DNA of 6,609 nt from contig JAWXCG010000005.1 in assembly GCA_034440555.1 (NCBI GenBank), positions 1 to 6,609 on the forward strand, written 5' to 3'. This stretch comes from 0-14-3-00-62-12 sp034440555. Lineage in GTDB: Bacteria; Pseudomonadota; Gammaproteobacteria; Xanthomonadales; Ahniellaceae. Numbering within the stretch: position 1 is the stretch's first letter; each line of letters starts with the position of its first letter. The notes under the pieces are model-generated. The model saw nothing but the letters and a program-made list of their open reading frames with translations. It was not told the DNA's origin and did no database searches. Positions 4,773 to 6,609 of this stretch are shown one piece after another. A program made the translations under genes and the position numbers.

Positions 4773-5858
4773 ATGCGCGCCACATTCACACACCTGCTTT
4801 TGGCAGCCGCACTATCGTGCATGAGTGCATCAGCAATGGCGCAGGTGCAGTATCGCTCCGGCCAGATCGTTTACACGCCGGCGATCGATTTCACGCTCGG
4901 CTACATGCCGAACGGCACCGGCTACTTCGTCTCGCAGGCCTATATCCCAAGCCCACCGCAGCCCACGGTGAACCAGCCCTACTACGTCAGCGTGCGCATG
5001 GAAGGCATCGCCTCGCCGGCGGTGGGCCGCTTCATGGTGGTGGGCTTCGTTCCGCCCACGGGCACCACCGTGGTGGTCAACGCCGCAACACCGGTGCGCT
5101 GCTTCTATCGCGCGATGAGCGGCACCGGCGCCTTCACCGAGTTTACCAACCAGGTACTCACCGACGTATCTTTTGGCGCCAATCTGCGCATCTTCGGCTG
5201 CCCGCAGCCTGGCGCTGGCGCCGGCCCGTATTCAATTATTGCGGTACCCGGCGGCAACGCCTATTACCTGGATCGCCGCGATCCGGTGCAGCCCGCATCC
5301 ACCAACTGGCCGCTCGGCAGCCAGGCCGGCTATGAATTTCTGATCCCGGTCGTCAGCAATCGCACCATGGATGGCTTCAGCATCAATGATCGCTTCTACG
5401 GTGTCATCCGTTCCATCCAGGGCGACGGCATCGACCCCTGGACCAACCCACCGCCGCATCTTGCCTTGCTGGTGAGCCCGATCAGCGGCAACCCCGTCGC
5501 CGACATGGAAGCTGCACTCGCGGCGCCGCCCGCGCCACCACCCGCAGGTAAAACCGGCACCGAGGTCGTCTGCCGAAACCTCGGCCCCAGCGCTGCCAGC
5601 AACGTCAGCTGCGGATTCAACAACATCCCTGCCGGCCGCAACGCCACCATCTTCTGCAATCCCACCAGCCCGCAAGCCACACTCGCCAGCGGTAGCTTCA
5701 TTCGCTGCGCCCTGATCATGGACCGTTTCCCCGGCTTCGCCACCGTCGAGGGCATCGCCACCTCGACTACACTCGACAGCAATCTCGCCAATAACACCCG
5801 CAGCCTGACCTTCTCAGGTGGGCTGACGGAGGTGATTTACCTGGGTGGGTTTGAGTAG
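4773..5858 (+). CDS. Secreted protein with DUF11-like C-terminus and FE-type tail
   Basis: This 361-residue protein has a signal peptide (residues 1-23, cleavage after A-M-A before QVQY). The mature protein has six cysteines (C110, C143, C267, C280, C295, C312), suggesting disulfides outside the cytoplasm. Residues about 25-240 are not a family I recognise; they are rich in aromatics, Pro and Gly. A Pro/Ala linker (about 247-259, APPAPPPAG) leads to a C-terminal domain. Its pattern NLGPSAASNVSCGF...GIATSTTLDSNLANNTRS (about 269-347) resembles DUF11/CARDB-type Ig-like domains of surface proteins. The last residues, TEVIYLGGFE, resemble the tail of the 83-aa protein. GGGAG (4762-4766) six bases before the ATG sets the start. 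Body codons mostly end in C, while the last dozen codons (GGT GGG ... TTT GAG) do not. A cell-surface or secreted adhesin-like role is inference. No partner gene adjoins it. Confidence 0.8.
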   Translation: MRATFTHLLLAAALSCMSASAMAQVQYRSGQIVYTPAIDFTLGYMPNGTGYFVSQAYIPSPPQPTVNQPYYVSVRMEGIASPAVGRFMVVGFVPPTGTTVVVNAATPVRCFYRAMSGTGAFTEFTNQVLTDVSFGANLRIFGCPQPGAGAGPYSIIAVPGGNAYYLDRRDPVQPASTNWPLGSQAGYEFLIPVVSNRTMDGFSINDRFYGVIRSIQGDGIDPWTNPPPHLALLVSPISGNPVADMEAALAAPPAPPPAGKTGTEVVCRNLGPSAASNVSCGFNNIPAGRNATIFCNPTSPQATLASGSFIRCALIMDRFPGFATVEGIATSTTLDSNLANNTRSLTFSGGLTEVIYLGGFE

Positions 5859-6252
5859 TTTGCTATCAATAGTCCAGCAAGTCCTTTGCAGTGAAACAAT
5901 TGCGCTCTGTCCTGGGGGAACGCACGGATTGATGGCCAGTTTTCGACGCAAGCTCGATGGAAAAGAAGCGAACTATTTTCTTCATTGACCACCCAGGTTT
6001 CTACCACTCGCGTTCAGCTCCTTGGTTGATTCCAAACCGGGGCGATGCAACTGCAGGCGGTTGCACTCAGATTGGCTGTACGTGCTGCAGGCGCAGATCT
6101 TCGATAGCGAAGACCTGGCGCGTGAAGTCCAGACGGTGCTGGATCTCAGGGACGCCCATTTCGGATTGCTGTCACCGCATCGAACTGTGTTTGTCGGCCT
6201 TGGCTAGCGCTGAGTGTGCGGGCTGCTGCAGTCGCAGGCAAGCCCGTTGCGA
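5859..6252. other. Region without a confident gene
   Basis: About 390 bases follow the secreted-protein gene. A plus-strand frame (6022-6207) contains a protein-like stretch, HSDWLYVLQAQIFDSEDLAR, around 6076-6135. The opposite strand (6159 to 6067) reads equally well, MGVPEIQHRLDFTRQVFAIE. Neither has a ribosome binding site or recognisable family. A hairpin of GGGCTGC (6220-6226) with GCAAGCCC (6238-6245, one bulge), eight bases past the next gene's stop, might end that minus-strand transcript, but no T tract follows. The region may be decayed coding sequence. Confidence 0.4.
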
Positions 6253-6609
6253 TCAGGGAAAATGCGCGACGCCGCCGACGCGCGGGAATACGTTCGACCG
6301 CAGCTTGGCGATGGAGACTGGCGAAAATCCAGCACTCGTGCCGCTCATCAGACCCCCGTCGCCGTATTCCAAACCCAGAGAGCGACCGACCGCCTGTACC
6401 GCAATCGCTCGTGGGTCGTACTCGATGGAGTAGTCAGGCGCGGTCTCGTCCGTGCCGGCGAAACTATAGTCGGCCATGGTTTCCAGCAAGAGCACCGCGC
6501 CGAAGGCGCTGCTGGCAAGTGAATAAAATACACTCTCGGTATCCGGATCACCGTCTTTTCGCTCTGGCCCCTGGTATGCCGACAGGAGGTAGGCAATCCA
6601 GAACTCCTG
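6253..6609 (-). CDS. C-terminal part of a metzincin-like protein lacking all zinc ligands (5' end outside window)
   Basis: The minus-strand frame is open from the window edge to TGA at 6255-6253, giving 118 visible residues. The GTG at 6495 is not needed as a start, because the frame continues upstream as QEFWIAYLLSAYQGPERKDG. Residues 72-88, QAVGRSLGLEYGDGGLM, align column by column with the metzincin-type signature HExGHxxGLxHGDGGxM. Each key residue is changed: His to Q72, Glu to A73, His to R76, His to Y82. G79 and the later Met88 remain. Each change is one base from the ancestral codon. FSPVSIAKLRS (95-105) follows, as in that type of peptidase. The frame itself is intact. It could be an inactive pseudoenzyme or an early pseudogene. 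I recall related peptidase ends in large secreted or Rhs-type proteins, but the family call is an inference from the motif. Confidence 0.6.
   Translation of the reverse strand, partial: QEFWIAYLLSAYQGPERKDGDPDTESVFYSLASSAFGAVLLLETMADYSFAGTDETAPDYSIEYDPRAIAVQAVGRSLGLEYGDGGLMSGTSAGFSPVSIAKLRSNVFPRVGGVAHFP

Noticed and set aside
4601..5335. Plus-strand ORF of 244 codons overlapping the 361-aa gene
   Set aside because: It is out of frame, His/Arg-rich, and the competing frame has a signal peptide, ribosome binding site and NNC codon bias.
5232..5797. Minus-strand ORFs of 147 and 133 codons within the 361-aa gene
   Set aside because: They are antisense shadows of a GC-rich gene and show no recognisable features.
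5957..6433. Plus-strand ORF of 158 codons
   Set aside because: Composition is Cys/Arg/Ser-rich, there is no ribosome binding site, and it overlaps the better supported minus-strand metzincin-like frame.

Overview
The window looks like accessory chromosomal DNA of a GC-rich proteobacterium. A gammaproteobacterium near the Xanthomonadales (Lysobacter/Dokdonella type) is my best guess. This rests on REP-type palindromes that begin GTAG-CCCGGAT, a REP-associated tyrosine transposase (RAYT) family gene, and secreted proteins ending in a short hydrophobic-x-x-x-FE tail. The assignment is inference, because no rRNA, tRNA or housekeeping gene is present.

Layout. Positions 1-300 hold a cluster of REP-like palindromes, including an inverted pair and a 15-bp direct repeat, overlapped by a 70-codon hydrophobic ORF with a good Shine-Dalgarno. 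Positions 300-715 hold no convincing gene, but contain a strong hairpin and a symmetric array of 22-23-bp units that resembles the fused ends of an IS21-like element. On the minus strand, 3222 to 716 is a probable two-gene operon: an 83-aa secreted protein, then a 729-aa secreted fibre protein with collagen-like triplets, YadA-head-like repeats and a C-terminal S74 self-cleaving chaperone. Positions 3521-4366 (+) encode the RAYT, preceded by a GTAG hairpin and GGGGTCAG repeats. Its predicted catalytic tyrosine is replaced by aspartate. Positions 4381-4488 (-) may encode a 35-aa membrane peptide. Further repeats and a perfect 17-bp palindrome lead into 4773-5858 (+), a 361-aa secreted, cysteine-containing protein with a DUF11-like C-terminus. 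After about 390 bases with no confident gene, a minus-strand frame enters from the right edge (6609 to 6253). It encodes the C-terminal 118 residues of a protein that looks like a metzincin-type metallopeptidase with all zinc ligands lost.

How the parts relate. The two minus-strand secreted proteins are probably co-expressed and may build a surface fibre. The 83-aa and 361-aa proteins share a C-terminal tail pattern that could be a sorting signal. The RAYT and the GTAG hairpins are probably one system (transposase-like protein plus its targets), but the active-site substitution suggests that this copy binds REP DNA without cutting it, or is decaying. No complete metabolic pathway, CRISPR array or RNA gene was seen.
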